Shown: positions 53,016 to 62,599 of the stretch, piece by piece
Layout: each line of letters begins with the position of its first letter
Position numbering within the stretch: position 1 is the stretch's first letter
NCBI GenBank assembly: GCA_905221605.1
Contig: CAJNDS010000191.1
Coordinates: 865,501 to 929,500 of the forward strand
Direction: 5' to 3'
DNA length: 64,000 nt
Source: Symbiodinium natans
Lineage: Eukaryota > Sar > Dinophyceae > Suessiales > Symbiodiniaceae
Program-made: the position numbers and the translations under genes
Notes under the pieces: model-generated
What the model was told of the DNA's origin: nothing
Database searches by the model: none
Seen by the model: only the letters and a program-made list of their open reading frames with translations

Positions 53016-53300
53016 CCTTCTTTCTTTCCACTTTTAATTCCTTCAACAGACCTAATGCAAAAGCGCGGACATCACAAAATCTCTTTGAGTGTGCATTTTG
53101 GGCGTCTTTTTGGGATGCTGGCAATGCAGAACCCGCTTCATGTGCAGCATGGTTATCGCAGTTAAGAGCCACGCCCCATTCCTTGAGTTCGTCACCGGAA
53201 ACGACAGTGTGGTTGCAGCCACTTCTCTCCCAGTCCTTTCTCCTCTTCACCTTCTTCTTTCCGGCTCTTCCTGCTCCTCTTCGCTTCTTTGAACAGACTC
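53016..53300 (+). promoter_or_regulatory. Polypyrimidine tracts ending in AG, possible trans-splice acceptors
   Basis: CTTTCTTTCCACTTTTAATT then CAACAG (53022-53049), and a long C/T tract at 53223-53290 ending GAACAG, about 80 nt upstream of the next ATG. Dinoflagellate mRNAs receive a spliced leader at such acceptors, so these fit processing of a polycistronic precursor. Inference only. Confidence 0.4.
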
Positions 53301-53373
53301 CAGCTGCCCGAGCACAAGGCTCAAACTGCTGCTAGGCCCAGCCCAGTATACCCTGCCAACGCTACAACGTGCC

Positions 53374-53658
53374 ATGCCCTTCATTGTGGACGACAACCAA
53401 TTCCCTCCAGAAAAGTACGAGTATTACTTGCGCCTCTTTCATCAGAACGTTGCAGCTCACAAACGCGAAGCTGAGCAAGCAGCTAAGCAAGCCACTTCCA
53501 GCCTGGAAAGCGTCGACGACAAGCAATCCAGCTCCACAAAGACCAAGTCGACATCGGACGCCACTGGCCCCCAGCTGACACGCCCGACACGGAAGCCGCC
53601 TTCTCCTCCGAAAGCGCGGTCCAAGAAGCAGCCGACAACGCACTGGCGACCGAAATAA
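53374..53658 (+). CDS. Unknown small basic protein, 94 aa
   Basis: MPFIVDDNQFPPEKYEYYLR, then a helix rich in Ala/Gln/Glu and a Ser/Thr/Lys/Pro-rich basic tail ending HWRPK. No family recognised. It follows a strong pyrimidine tract and is followed by two CACTG palindromes (53680-53690 and 53701-53713). Confidence 0.5.
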   Translation: MPFIVDDNQFPPEKYEYYLRLFHQNVAAHKREAEQAAKQATSSLESVDDKQSSSTKTKSTSDATGPQLTRPTRKPPSPPKARSKKQPTTHWRPK

Positions 53659-53679
53659 GCTATTAACAAGTGAGAGTCG

Positions 53680-53713
53680 CGGCACTGCCGAGCTCGCTTA
53701 CACACACTGTGTG
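53680..53713 (+). promoter_or_regulatory. Two CACTG-core palindromes after the 94-aa gene
   Basis: CGGCACTGCCG and CACACACTGTGTG in the presumed 3' UTR, 22 nt after the stop codon. Confidence 0.7.
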
Positions 53714-53862
53714 AGGCACCGGAGCGTTCCTCTTTAATTTGGCCCACGCAGCAAGGCCGAGGCAACTGATTTTTAAGCCTGGCACATCTCGAAGAAAACG
53801 AGTCAAAAAGGGAGCGAGAGAACACTGACCCATGAGCTTAGTGAGACATTCGATGCCATTCA

Positions 53863-53931
53863 CCTCTGCCTCCAGCCTTTCTTTCTCTCTCTTCTCCCTT
53901 CCTTCATCTCTCCCGCGATTACTGTGGCAGA
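53863..53931 (+). promoter_or_regulatory. Polypyrimidine tract ending in CAG before the kinase gene
   Basis: About 50 nt of C/T (CTTTCTTTCTCTCTCTTC and following), then TGTGGCAG, 64 nt upstream of the kinase-like ATG. Candidate spliced-leader acceptor. Confidence 0.4.
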
Positions 53932-53994
53932 TCCTGTTCAAAAGTCCGGGCACAGCGGCAGGCACATTTCTCTTCAACTCTTTTGCAGCCAGCA

Positions 53995-55002
53995 ATGGCC
54001 ATGGCGGGAGCTGATCAACGCAGCAAGCAATTCCAGCTGCATGAGGAAATGCTGGGCAGGATCACCGCCCTACACAAAAGCTCTATCGCCAGGGCACTCA
54101 CGGAGCCTATGGGCCAGCAAATTGGCCATGGCAACAGTGCGTACGTGACTACGCTGGCCTACCCGACCCCGGAGGGACATCGACTGGTCGTCAAGCGTGC
54201 AAAACAGAACCGGGAGGCCGAGATGCAAAAAGAAATTCACCGCCTACGGCGTCTCCCGACGATCCCCCTCTTTCAGACCATCCTGCACACTGAGGTCGGC
54301 GCTGCGGTCATGCTCACACTGTGCACAGTCGAGGAAGGCATCAAGCAGCACCTCTACCGGAAAAAAGCCCGAGCAGGATCAACAACCACTTTGCAGCCAA
54401 TCCCCAGCACTGCTGAGGGGGACAAGGATGAGGCACTAGGACACTGTCCTCCTGCCCGAATCCCCTTCTCAGCATGGAATGAAGACGGCGCTCCAGCATA
54501 CCCGTCAAACCCACTCCAGGCGGAGGAGCAGCAATGGTACGACAAAATGGACCAGAGGCACATGAAAGAGCTCTTCGACACCATTGCTGAGGACATGCAG
54601 TGCGCCCTCTCAGTGCTCCACCAGCACGGCATCATCCATGCAGACATCCACCTGGGCAACATCATGTCGTCGCAGTCAATAAGCCAAACCAGCCCACAGT
54701 GGGTCCTCATTGACCTGGGCGACAATGCGGCAGAGGCCATCTACTCAATACAGGAAGGGTATGGGGCGCAAGTCAGAGGAGGAGACCTTCACCGGCCGCC
54801 AAGGGTGGACAAGTCGCAATACCACACGGGTAACGGCGACTTCTACCGCCTCTCGCTGACGCTCAGCAAGCAGATCCTCCCACTTCTCCTCCACTACACC
54901 ACAGGTCCAGTGGCCACCATGGGTTACCCAGGCAAAGGCGGAGACACCCCCGGCACACCCCACCTCCATGTGGCCATCGGGATCCTGGCTGAAAAGCGCT
55001 AA
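53995..55002 (+). CDS. Protein kinase-like protein, 335 aa
   Basis: Protein kinase fold motifs in order: Gly-rich loop QQIGHGNSAYV (about residue 40), VVKRAK (ATP-anchoring Lys), EAEMQKEI (helix C Glu), LHQHGIIHADIHLGNIM (catalytic loop HxDxxxxN), VLIDLGDNA (DLG for DFG) and NGDFYRLSLTL (helix F Asp). All catalytic residues are present. The insert between the lobes is long (about 90 residues). The catalytic loop HADIHLGN resembles atypical or small-molecule kinase families more than typical Ser/Thr kinases, so the substrate is unknown. Start at ATG 53995 in ATGGCCATGG context; the frame opens four codons earlier at a TTG. Two CACTG palindromes lie inside (54405-54415, 54438-54450). Confidence 0.8.
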   Translation: MAMAGADQRSKQFQLHEEMLGRITALHKSSIARALTEPMGQQIGHGNSAYVTTLAYPTPEGHRLVVKRAKQNREAEMQKEIHRLRRLPTIPLFQTILHTEVGAAVMLTLCTVEEGIKQHLYRKKARAGSTTTLQPIPSTAEGDKDEALGHCPPARIPFSAWNEDGAPAYPSNPLQAEEQQWYDKMDQRHMKELFDTIAEDMQCALSVLHQHGIIHADIHLGNIMSSQSISQTSPQWVLIDLGDNAAEAIYSIQEGYGAQVRGGDLHRPPRVDKSQYHTGNGDFYRLSLTLSKQILPLLLHYTTGPVATMGYPGKGGDTPGTPHLHVAIGILAEKR

Positions 55003-55009
55003 GAATCTC

Positions 55010-55693
55010 ATGCTGGTCCTCAAGGTCAGCCTGTGGGACAAGGACGGCAACCCGGTCACCTCAACGCTTACGATCCAACCCCCCATGACAGACGCTGAAC
55101 GTACTCCCCAGGAATGCCTCAGAAGCAATTTCTACGGCAATGCCAACGGCAGGATGGTAGAGGAGGCTCAGTCTTCCAAGAACAGGGGCACTGGCAGCTG
55201 GGAGCGCACGGCTATTTCCGCCAGATGGACCCTCATGTGTGACCTGAAGACCACCGGCAAGTCCTACCTGAAGGTCAACCAGACAGTCTACCCGAACAAA
55301 ATGTACGGGAACAGTAACGGCGGCCTTGTGATGGAATCGGGCCCACCACAAGCAACGACGGCCAGCCCGGTGTCCTCCAATACAGGAGGACAGAAGAGGG
55401 TTAGAGACGCTCCAGCCCAATTCGACTACGAGCACTTGTTGATGTCTAGAGGACAAGGCATCTGGGCTGATCCTCCTCCTCCACCGGCGGACACGAGCGC
55501 AAGCTCACCTCCAGCGCCAGGCACGCCAGAACTCGAGCTTCCACCTCTTCCACCACTTTCGACGCACACCGGCTCCACGATGATGAGCAACGCTGACATG
55601 GTCATCCTCAGCACCTGGCTGGCGGCGCTGCCACCTGAACAGCGTCGCATTCTACAATGGGCGGTGTTCGCCTACTCGCAGGTGTCGCGCTGA
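55010..55693 (+). CDS. Unknown protein, 227 aa
   Basis: Starts 7 nt after the kinase stop in another frame, so the two may be co-translated or processed together. The N-terminal half looks like a compact beta-rich domain (MLVLKVSLWDKDGNPVTSTL, YGNANGRMVEEA, ARWTLMCDLKTTGKSYLKVN, then a second YGNSNGGLVME). The two YGNxNG motifs suggest an internal repeat. The C-terminal half is Pro-rich, ending in a helix WLAALPPEQRRILQWAVFAY. No family recognised. Confidence 0.55.
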   Translation: MLVLKVSLWDKDGNPVTSTLTIQPPMTDAERTPQECLRSNFYGNANGRMVEEAQSSKNRGTGSWERTAISARWTLMCDLKTTGKSYLKVNQTVYPNKMYGNSNGGLVMESGPPQATTASPVSSNTGGQKRVRDAPAQFDYEHLLMSRGQGIWADPPPPPADTSASSPPAPGTPELELPPLPPLSTHTGSTMMSNADMVILSTWLAALPPEQRRILQWAVFAYSQVSR

Positions 55694-55748
55694 ACAGCTC
55701 CCAAATTCGGTCGCGATGGAAAGGGCAAGCACTGCTTGGTCGTTCACG

Positions 55749-55808
55749 GGACACTGTCCAGACCAAAGTACAGACTGCACTGCAGCTGTACATCAAGTAC
55801 TTGTACAG
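55749..55808 (+). promoter_or_regulatory. Palindrome cluster after the 227-aa gene
   Basis: GGACACTGTCC (55749-55759), CTGCACTGCAG (55775-55785) and a 7-bp stem CTGTACA...TGTACAG (55786-55808) with AAGTACTT in its loop. Confidence 0.7.
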
Positions 55809-56132
55809 ACCAGAAAGCTGACCTATCAAGCCGCTGACACAGCTCACGAATCTCACCTTTCACCTTTTCCCTTATGAGCATTCATTCCTGCCAACCACGG
55901 CAGCACCGGAAGCTAAAACTTCAAGGATGCGTTAAAATAATCCTCACAGCCGCTGAGCCACAACTGACCAGCTGCCCAGCTCTTCCCTCTGCAGGGCCAC
56001 AAGCTTGCCGAGGACAGCCTGCGTGGAGTACATCACAGCCCTCCAGCTCAAAACATTTACGACTAGCTCTCATCTCATCAAAGTAGCGCTCCGGACTAAG
56101 TCAGACTGAGACAGAGCCTCTCCCGTCCAGCA

Positions 56133-57355
56133 ATGGCAGCAGCGCCAAGGGCCCCGTCTCCTACGCCAGTGCTGTGTTTGGTGGACAGCACCTTTCAGCA
56201 CCTCCTCTACAACAACGAGACCCAGTTGCGCCAGAGCTATGGCGTGAGGACCCTTGCTTCGGGCTACGCTGTCATATGTCCGGGGGCCACGCTGACCTCG
56301 CGCCACACATGGCAAGGCAAGACCTGCCCCAGCATCTTGGAAGCCCTGGTGACAGCGGCAGGCCAGACCTTGGTAAAATCGGCATCTCCGGACGGATCCA
56401 TCCGACTTCCCAAGGCCTTCATGATGTCGGAGGGGGACAACAAAGCAGCCTGTGAGGGACTGGCGACCTTCCTGAACAAGCACCAAAACCATCGGATCAA
56501 CATAGGCCTAATACCGATTGAAAGATCCCTCCGACCGGAAAAGCAGGCGAACTACGACTGGATTGGGCAGTATCGCACAGACTTCCAGCTGCGCTCCCAC
56601 GAGGTCCCGTTCCACATCATGGATCTCGACAACGAAAACTTGCAGCTCTACACCACCAAATCAGTGCACTTTCGGCCGGAAATAGCGCAAGAGGCAATCT
56701 GCCAGGTGGTGGCAGCGGCCCTCCAAGCTATGGATGCGAAGACGACCCCCCAACCAGGAGCACGCCCCAGCATCCACGTCCTGCTATGCTGCTCCTGGAA
56801 TACCGTGAAGAACACAGTGCACAAGGAAATGCTGGCCACCCGGGCACTGACTCGGGCAGACACTCTCAGTGCACTGCTTGCTGAGGCGGCCCAACATGCA
56901 GGAGAAAGCGCCGCGATAGTATATGCGCTAGGCGGCCACTACCTGACAGCTCAACCTCCTCTTCGAATCTTCCAGACCTATGTGCGCGACTCACAACCTG
57001 GTCCTCACGAGATGATGGAGGAATGCTTCCCAAATATCCCGAGGGATTTCTTTGACGACGCCAAGCAGGTCGAGATCATGAAGGAGCTGTCTGGCATGGT
57101 AGGGCACTGCCTTTACCATTCACTGACCAACGCAGCGCACCGCGCTGACGTCTGGCGGTACACAGAGCACTGGCTTCGGGGAGGGATGTACATTGACATC
57201 AAAACGCGCTTTGTAGTGACGTACCGGACCCTCATTTCTTGCATCATGAATGAATGGACATCCACGCTCTCGAGGCAGGCGCAGCACAAATACGGCTGGA
57301 TCAACCCAGCCACTGGTCCGCCAGACTATTTCCTCACCGCCATCGGAGCAAAGAA
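56133..57355 (+). CDS. GT32-like glycosyltransferase-like protein, 5' part
   Basis: Starts at ATG 56133, 2 nt after a CCAG that could be a trans-splice acceptor. About 400 codons. Near the end, NAAHRADVWRYTEHWLRGGMYIDIK matches the sugar-nucleotide motif of the GT32 (Gly_transf_sug) family (ADxxRYxxLxxxGGxYxDxD). The second Asp of DxD is replaced by Lys here, so catalysis is doubtful. The N-terminal 300 residues match nothing I know. Homology continues in the -1 frame at about 57355 (KEDIFQGILLGRRRHPLMT resembles the downstream part of GT32). The original frame stops at 57401. Confidence 0.6.
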
Positions 57356-58288
57356 GACATCTTCCAGGGCATCTTGCTGGGACGACGCCGTCACCCATTA
57401 ATGACGTCCGCACTCCACCACTGCTTAGCCAATGACTTTGTGAGACGCGAGCACACCCCGTCCTACATGACCTTCTGCAAGGTCCTCTTCCAGGTCATCA
57501 AGGACGACCTCGGACTTGCGTCCACGGACCTGCTGACACCCGGATGGCATCTTTGTCCTCGTCTGGGCCCAATCTACCTTCTGCAAGAAGAGATGAGCAC
57601 AGAACTCCGCCAGAACGGTCCATACAGAAATGATGGGCACTTCTTCACAACAAAGACGGGGAAAAGGGTGGCCTTGACTAGATGCTGGCAATGGCGACAT
57701 GGATGGAAGAACGACCCGGGCACCCAGCAGGCACAGGAAAATGGCATCCTACGCAACTTGCCTACTGCACTGCAGGAGGGTCAACAAACCCGTACCCCGG
57801 ACACTGTCCGGGGCGACGCGGTATCTGCATCGTCCCAGATACCGACGGCAGCCAATGCAGTGCTTTTCAGTACCCGCCATCTTCAACCAGAGCCCGGAAT
57901 GCCCACCCAGGAAATCTCAGCGGACAAGCCGGCCAACCTCCTCCAGAAGATCCTGCAACAGATCGAGGCGTTTCCACAATACTACGGCACCCTTGAACTG
58001 CGAGATGTTCAGGCTCTGATCCCGCGCGGCCTCAGCGTCAACCCGGACACCCTCTACCTCCAATGTGCGTTCTGCAAGAACAAACACGGCAACAACATCT
58101 CCTTCTCCAACGACGCGGGCATCAAGCAGCATTTCGCCAGGCAGGGGTGGCATGCCAACTCGGCAATCAAATTCAGCGAAGCCCTGGACCGCAAGACGGA
58201 GGCAGAGTTCACTCCGTCTACTCCAGAAAATCAATCACAGAGGTCTTCCAGAACACTGTTCAGGCAAAACCCGAGGGCACTGCCCTAG
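57350..58288 (+). CDS. GT32-like protein, 3' part with C2H2-like finger
   Basis: In the -1 frame relative to the 5' part. It opens before 57254, but the real sequence begins at about 57350. It gives ALHHCLANDFVRREHTPSYM, LTPGWHLCPRLGPIYLLQ, a Gln-rich linker, then LQCAFCKNKHGNNI...IKQHFARQGWH, a C2H2-like finger. It contains a 19-bp perfect palindrome, CCCCGGACACTGTCCGGGG (57795-57813). The AGGGCACTGCCCT palindrome (58274-58286) overlaps its TAG stop. The break between the two parts could be an indel, a -1 frameshift or a short unspliced intron. Confidence 0.5.
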   Translation, partial: KEDIFQGILLGRRRHPLMTSALHHCLANDFVRREHTPSYMTFCKVLFQVIKDDLGLASTDLLTPGWHLCPRLGPIYLLQEEMSTELRQNGPYRNDGHFFTTKTGKRVALTRCWQWRHGWKNDPGTQQAQENGILRNLPTALQEGQQTRTPDTVRGDAVSASSQIPTAANAVLFSTRHLQPEPGMPTQEISADKPANLLQKILQQIEAFPQYYGTLELRDVQALIPRGLSVNPDTLYLQCAFCKNKHGNNISFSNDAGIKQHFARQGWHANSAIKFSEALDRKTEAEFTPSTPENQSQRSSRTLFRQNPRALP

Positions 58289-58395
58289 CGGCCTCGTCCA
58301 GCGGCAGCGCCGGCACTCAACGTCCTCCCGAGCCAACAGGACCGCCGCCTGGAAGGGACGCCGCAGCATATCCTGATCATCCCCGAACAACAACG

Positions 58396-59196
58396 ATGCC
58401 ACCACCAGAACCCCAAGCTCTGCCGACCACAGCTACACCGGAGCCTCCTCAGGTCCTTCCTCCAGTTGAACAAGAACGGCCGTACGAATCAGCAGGAGTG
58501 CCTCCTCCTCCACCACAGCGGCCACTCACCATGCAGGAGCAATGCAGCGATCAGGGCTTCCAAGAATGGGTCAAGACGGCCAGCGAGGTCCAGGTCATCA
58601 CGAATCCTCAGGTGATGGGCCTCTTGACGGCAGGGGAATGGGCAAATATCTGGCAACGCAGACTAGATATCTTGCGTGAGCCTCCCAGAGTCTTGCAGAG
58701 TCTGCTCCGCGCACAGACAGTAACGGGGCTCACATGGCAGGTTCTTATGACTGCCAAAGTCACCATCGGGCCTACAGGAGCGGTCACAATTTCCACCCTT
58801 CGCGAGGGACACTGGGTAGAGCTGGACTCACCGACCCGCTGGATAGGCGGGCTTCACGCCATCATCAAGGCAGCGGTCCAGGAAGGCTTCAAAATTCACA
58901 CGGACCAAGATGCTGAAGACTACACCATATTCGCGGCAACCTTCTCCACCATCTACGACCTCACTTCAAAGCGAGTTAATGGGACGGCAAAGGTCTCCTA
59001 CCACATCAAGCAGGGACCACAGCGAGAAGCTCAATTCACCATCAAGCACAACGACTGGACGAAAAATCCGTCCAGCAGAGCCACGCAGCCAGCACAACCT
59101 CGCGGTCTTCGAAGGCCCAGAGAAGACGCCGGCGAAGACAGCCAAACCCAATGGGACAAAAGATCCGGATGGTCCTGGAAAGGCCACAATTACTAG
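58396..59196 (+). CDS. Unknown protein, 266 aa, proline-rich N-terminus
   Basis: I start it at ATG 58396 (MPPPEPQALPTT), after the previous stop. The frame is open from 58063, but that part overlaps the previous gene's finger. A Pro-rich head is followed by a folded region: WVKTASEVQVITNPQVMGLL, WANIWQRRLDILREPPRVLQ, GAVTISTLREGHWVELDSPT, DYTIFAATFSTIYDLTSKRV. A basic tail ends the protein. No family recognised. A 15-bp palindrome AAGGACACTGTCCTT (59244-59258) lies 48 nt after the stop. Confidence 0.5.
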   Translation: MPPPEPQALPTTATPEPPQVLPPVEQERPYESAGVPPPPPQRPLTMQEQCSDQGFQEWVKTASEVQVITNPQVMGLLTAGEWANIWQRRLDILREPPRVLQSLLRAQTVTGLTWQVLMTAKVTIGPTGAVTISTLREGHWVELDSPTRWIGGLHAIIKAAVQEGFKIHTDQDAEDYTIFAATFSTIYDLTSKRVNGTAKVSYHIKQGPQREAQFTIKHNDWTKNPSSRATQPAQPRGLRRPREDAGEDSQTQWDKRSGWSWKGHNY

Positions 59197-59258
59197 AAGC
59201 GGGCACCTCCAATTCGCAAGGTTTGCACGGCAAGCCCCAGCTAAAGGACACTGTCCTT

Positions 59259-60132
59259 AACGCTGAGCCAACAGCAGCTAAGCTGCTACGATGTCAAAAA
59301 GTTTCTCCATCCTCTTTTGCCTTCATAGGCCGCCTGATACAGCTGAACGGACAGTAAAACCCCTGCAAGCCTGCGGACTTAGTTGTTCATGACAACTGTT
59401 TATAGTCCTCTTCTCACCTCTGGCAAATTTCAGTCAACTCACCTCATCAAGCAGAGTCTGCCGTTTCTCATCACTGTGTTGCAGGCACATAGCCAAGCTA
59501 CGCAATGCTACCAAGGTCCGCGTTGCTCCAGGATGGAGAACCCAACGAAGGCAGCGAGCCCAGAAACAAGACAGAGTACTTTCATGACAAGTAGAATGAT
59601 CCTAACAGTCACGCACCGCTCTACAGACTACTGTCCTCCTAGCCTCAAGCAGCCACACTTCACTTGGCAGGGCACCGTCTCGGCTGCTAGTCACACGAGG
59701 CTGGCCCCCTTCTTCAGTATTGCACGTCACCACAGGGGTGCGCTTCTGTGCCGGACTCGTTCTTGAGACGAGGAGCAGCTCAGTGGCTAGAATAGCTGCC
59801 GATACAGACACAACTCGGCAAGGAAATTTACCCACTACGTAATGGGCTCTGCGGCTGGCCTCACTTTGTGTGAGGTGCGGATACCGGAATTGCCGCCTAG
59901 AGCGGTTTACCCCGGCGGACCGCCGGGCAGGTCTTGAGCCTGGAGCAGCGTATCCCTTCAACAAGTGAGGCCGGGTCTGCTCAAGAACAATCCGAGTGTG
60001 TTCGCGCGCTAAACGCTCTGCCACGATACCAGGCAACACAGGTGCATCAACAAACAGTGCTTAAAAACGCTTGTTGTACTAGGCCCTGGCTCAATTTCTC
60101 TGTTCTAAGTGACAGTCTCCAACTTCCTCCGA
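59259..60132. other. Intergenic region with strong hairpins
   Basis: Nothing coding recognised. It holds CCTCAC-TTTGT-GTGAGG (near 59858-59874) and a 17-bp palindrome CCCGGCGGACCGCCGGG (near 59912-59928). A minus frame at 59602-60039 is open but has no recognisable content. Confidence 0.4.
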
Positions 60133-60774
60133 ATGTCGCCGAAACGCCATTGCCGCACAGAGCCTGACGCCATGCCAGCGATGACAGGGGGCAGTGAAGA
60201 GGAGCAGGACGGCTCGGAAGCGGAGGCTGTCGACTTAGGTGAAGAGTCGGAGACGGATTCACTATTTCGATCCTCCCCAGACGAGATGCCCACGGCGCCA
60301 GCACGAGACACTCTGCTGCGCCCAGCAGCAAAGGCTCGCACTGGACGACCAGAGGAAGGAGGCCTTCCTACTACGCCTGCCCCGAACTCGTCCATCGCTT
60401 GGAATGGGGTGCCTCCCTACATTAGCCCGGCCGGGCCACCACCACCATCACGCAGTGGAACGGACTTCCCAATCCCGGGAACAAGGCCAATGCACGAGGC
60501 TGCGCCCCCAGTGTATACGCCGGGGGAAAGGCTGCAACTCTGGAGCTTGACGCTCAGCCCAGGGCCGGTAGTGGTCATTCAAGGTGTTCCACGCCGCACC
60601 TGGTTCTTCCAGCTGCAACAGGGGCACGTCCACAACTACGAGGGGCCGGCTGGACCTCATCAACACGTCCTCGTCTCCCCGATCCACACGCTTACTGGCC
60701 CACCAGTTCCGGTGGTGGGATACAGCACGCTTGAACAACAGGCAGAGTCTGGCAGTTCAGCTCCTGGACGCTGA
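60133..60774 (+). CDS. Unknown protein, 213 aa, acidic/proline-rich N-terminus
   Basis: ATG 60133 (MSPKRHCRTEP); the frame opens slightly earlier at GTG. An acidic low-complexity region (SEEEQDGSEAEAVDLGEESE) and Pro/Ser-rich linker are followed by a small beta-rich domain: LQLWSLTLSPGPVVVIQGVP, RTWFFQLQQGHVHNYEG, HVLVSPIHTLTGPPVPVVGY. It is the last gene of the cluster. Palindromes follow at 60822-60836 and 60844-60856. Confidence 0.5.
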   Translation: MSPKRHCRTEPDAMPAMTGGSEEEQDGSEAEAVDLGEESETDSLFRSSPDEMPTAPARDTLLRPAAKARTGRPEEGGLPTTPAPNSSIAWNGVPPYISPAGPPPPSRSGTDFPIPGTRPMHEAAPPVYTPGERLQLWSLTLSPGPVVVIQGVPRRTWFFQLQQGHVHNYEGPAGPHQHVLVSPIHTLTGPPVPVVGYSTLEQQAESGSSAPGR

Positions 60775-60821
60775 ACACTGGCCAGTTTTTTCCTTAATCT
60801 TACAGCCGAACCAGACTCAAT

Positions 60822-60856
60822 CTGAGCACTGCTCAGCTGGTGAGGAGCACTGCTCC
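60822..60856 (+). promoter_or_regulatory. Two CACTG-core palindromes after the last cluster gene
   Basis: CTGAGCACTGCTCAG and GGAGCACTGCTCC, 48 nt after the stop. The first is identical to a palindrome inside the LINE RT region (30848-30862). A further hairpin AGTGAGG-ATTG-CCTCACT lies near 60967-60984. Confidence 0.8.
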
Positions 60857-61403
60857 CATGTACAAAAGTAACAAACATCGACGATTGAGAGGTCGCACAG
60901 CACTGGGGAAAAAGCAGGTCTTAACATTATTGCAGTTTGAGACCGTTTCTTCACCAGCCATGTAACTAGTGAGGATTGCCTCACTCTGAATCCGGGAGGC
61001 CCAGCCCAACACTCACTGCTGCAAATCAGCCACAGTGACTGCTCTACGGTCCTCTGCCTCCCTGCATCAATGATCCATGTGGGACGCCACAAGATGGACA
61101 TTGAGGGAGACGGCCAATCAGGTACGACCCACTTGCAGGAAGGTGCGTGTCTACTGGACGCAGTGAGACACAGTAGGATGACGGGAGCTACAACTTTTTC
61201 ACCCATAGGACAGCTAGCTAACAAGCTACAGCTCTTGCTCAACACTCAAACCAAGTCAAGAAGCTCGCCTCGTCTCACACTGATCTACACCTAGTGAATT
61301 CGGTTTCACCTCTCCAACCGCAGCTCCAAACTAATTTTCGGTGCTCAGAACGGTGCGAATCGCCCGCAATGAGCAGAGCCCGCTCGCTCAGCGTTCAATA
61401 AAA
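60857..61403 (+). other. 3' untranslated-like region before the (TAG)n tail
   Basis: Non-coding, ending TTCAATAAAAAAATAGTAAT (61384-61403). An AATAAA word directly precedes the A run and the TAG array, as at the 3' end of a reverse-transcribed RNA. Confidence 0.45.
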
Positions 61404-61680
<277 letters not shown>

Positions 61681-62560
61681 AGTAGGAGGTCCGCAAAGGC
61701 TGTTTGGGGGCTTTTCGTTCGACTCAGAGGAGCAGAGAATTCATTTAAGTTCCACCCCCTCGTTTCAGGTTTTTGTTTTTGTGTTCATCTTTCGAAAATC
61801 TGCTAAATTCCACCTTCCTTGTTTTTCGTGTGTCCATTAGTCGAAAACAAGAGAAATAGAAGGCAAGTAGAGAAGTAGAGAAGAGAGAAGTAGTCTCCAT
61901 CGCCCTCGTTTCTCGGTTTTGTTTCTTGCGTTCAGAAATCGAAAGTTACAGAAGTAGGGAAGTGGAGAATGAGTTTACATTCCACCCTCCGGGCGGTCGG
62001 CAATGCGGTGCCCCCAGAAAGCCCCGAGGTCCTAGGTGTCGACCATCGTTCCGGTGCAATTTTCCACTCATTGCTGCCCTAGTTTCAGGCTGCCTGCGCC
62101 TCAATAAGGCCTCCCTGATTAAGTGCTCCTGGGCTCAGATTTCTTACTCCAAGAACGTCAGTTCAACTCCGTCCGCATCGACCACGTCCGAGGCTTTATT
62201 CGGAACGATCTTGCCAACGACCAGAATCGGGGCTACGACCAAGCGCTGGTCCCGCGGTCATGCCTTGTGTTGCCCAAAACCCCGATAGTTGGACCATCGG
62301 TAGAAACCTGGTGAACTAAAAGCGGACACCAACAGCCACAAATTGAAGCAAAAGAACTGCATGATCGCAGTATCACTTCCACAACCCAGAAAACGTCGGG
62401 CTGGATGGTGATTCAGCATGACCCAGCCTCTTCTCTGCAAAAGCAAGATGATGAAAGCAGGACTGGAGGAACAGCGAGCTGGAGCCCATCATGTGCATTA
62501 ATCCTGAAAATGGTTTGATAGCACTCTTCTCAAGCAACTTGTTGTGCATAAATGCTTCGA
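61681..62560. other. Region without assignable gene
   Basis: Short repeats of TAGAGAAGTAGAGAAG near 61860-61890, then mixed sequence with frames of up to 120 codons on the plus strand (61926-62288) lacking recognisable motifs. Confidence 0.3.
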
Positions 62561-62599
62561 TATCCGAATTTCGCGTAGTCTTTGAGCAAGCTTGGATGG

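Noticed and set aside
29543-57110. Further CACTG sites with only 0-2 bp arms (for example 29543, 50285, 54316, 57103)
   Set aside because: Arms too short to count; kept out of the palindrome tally.
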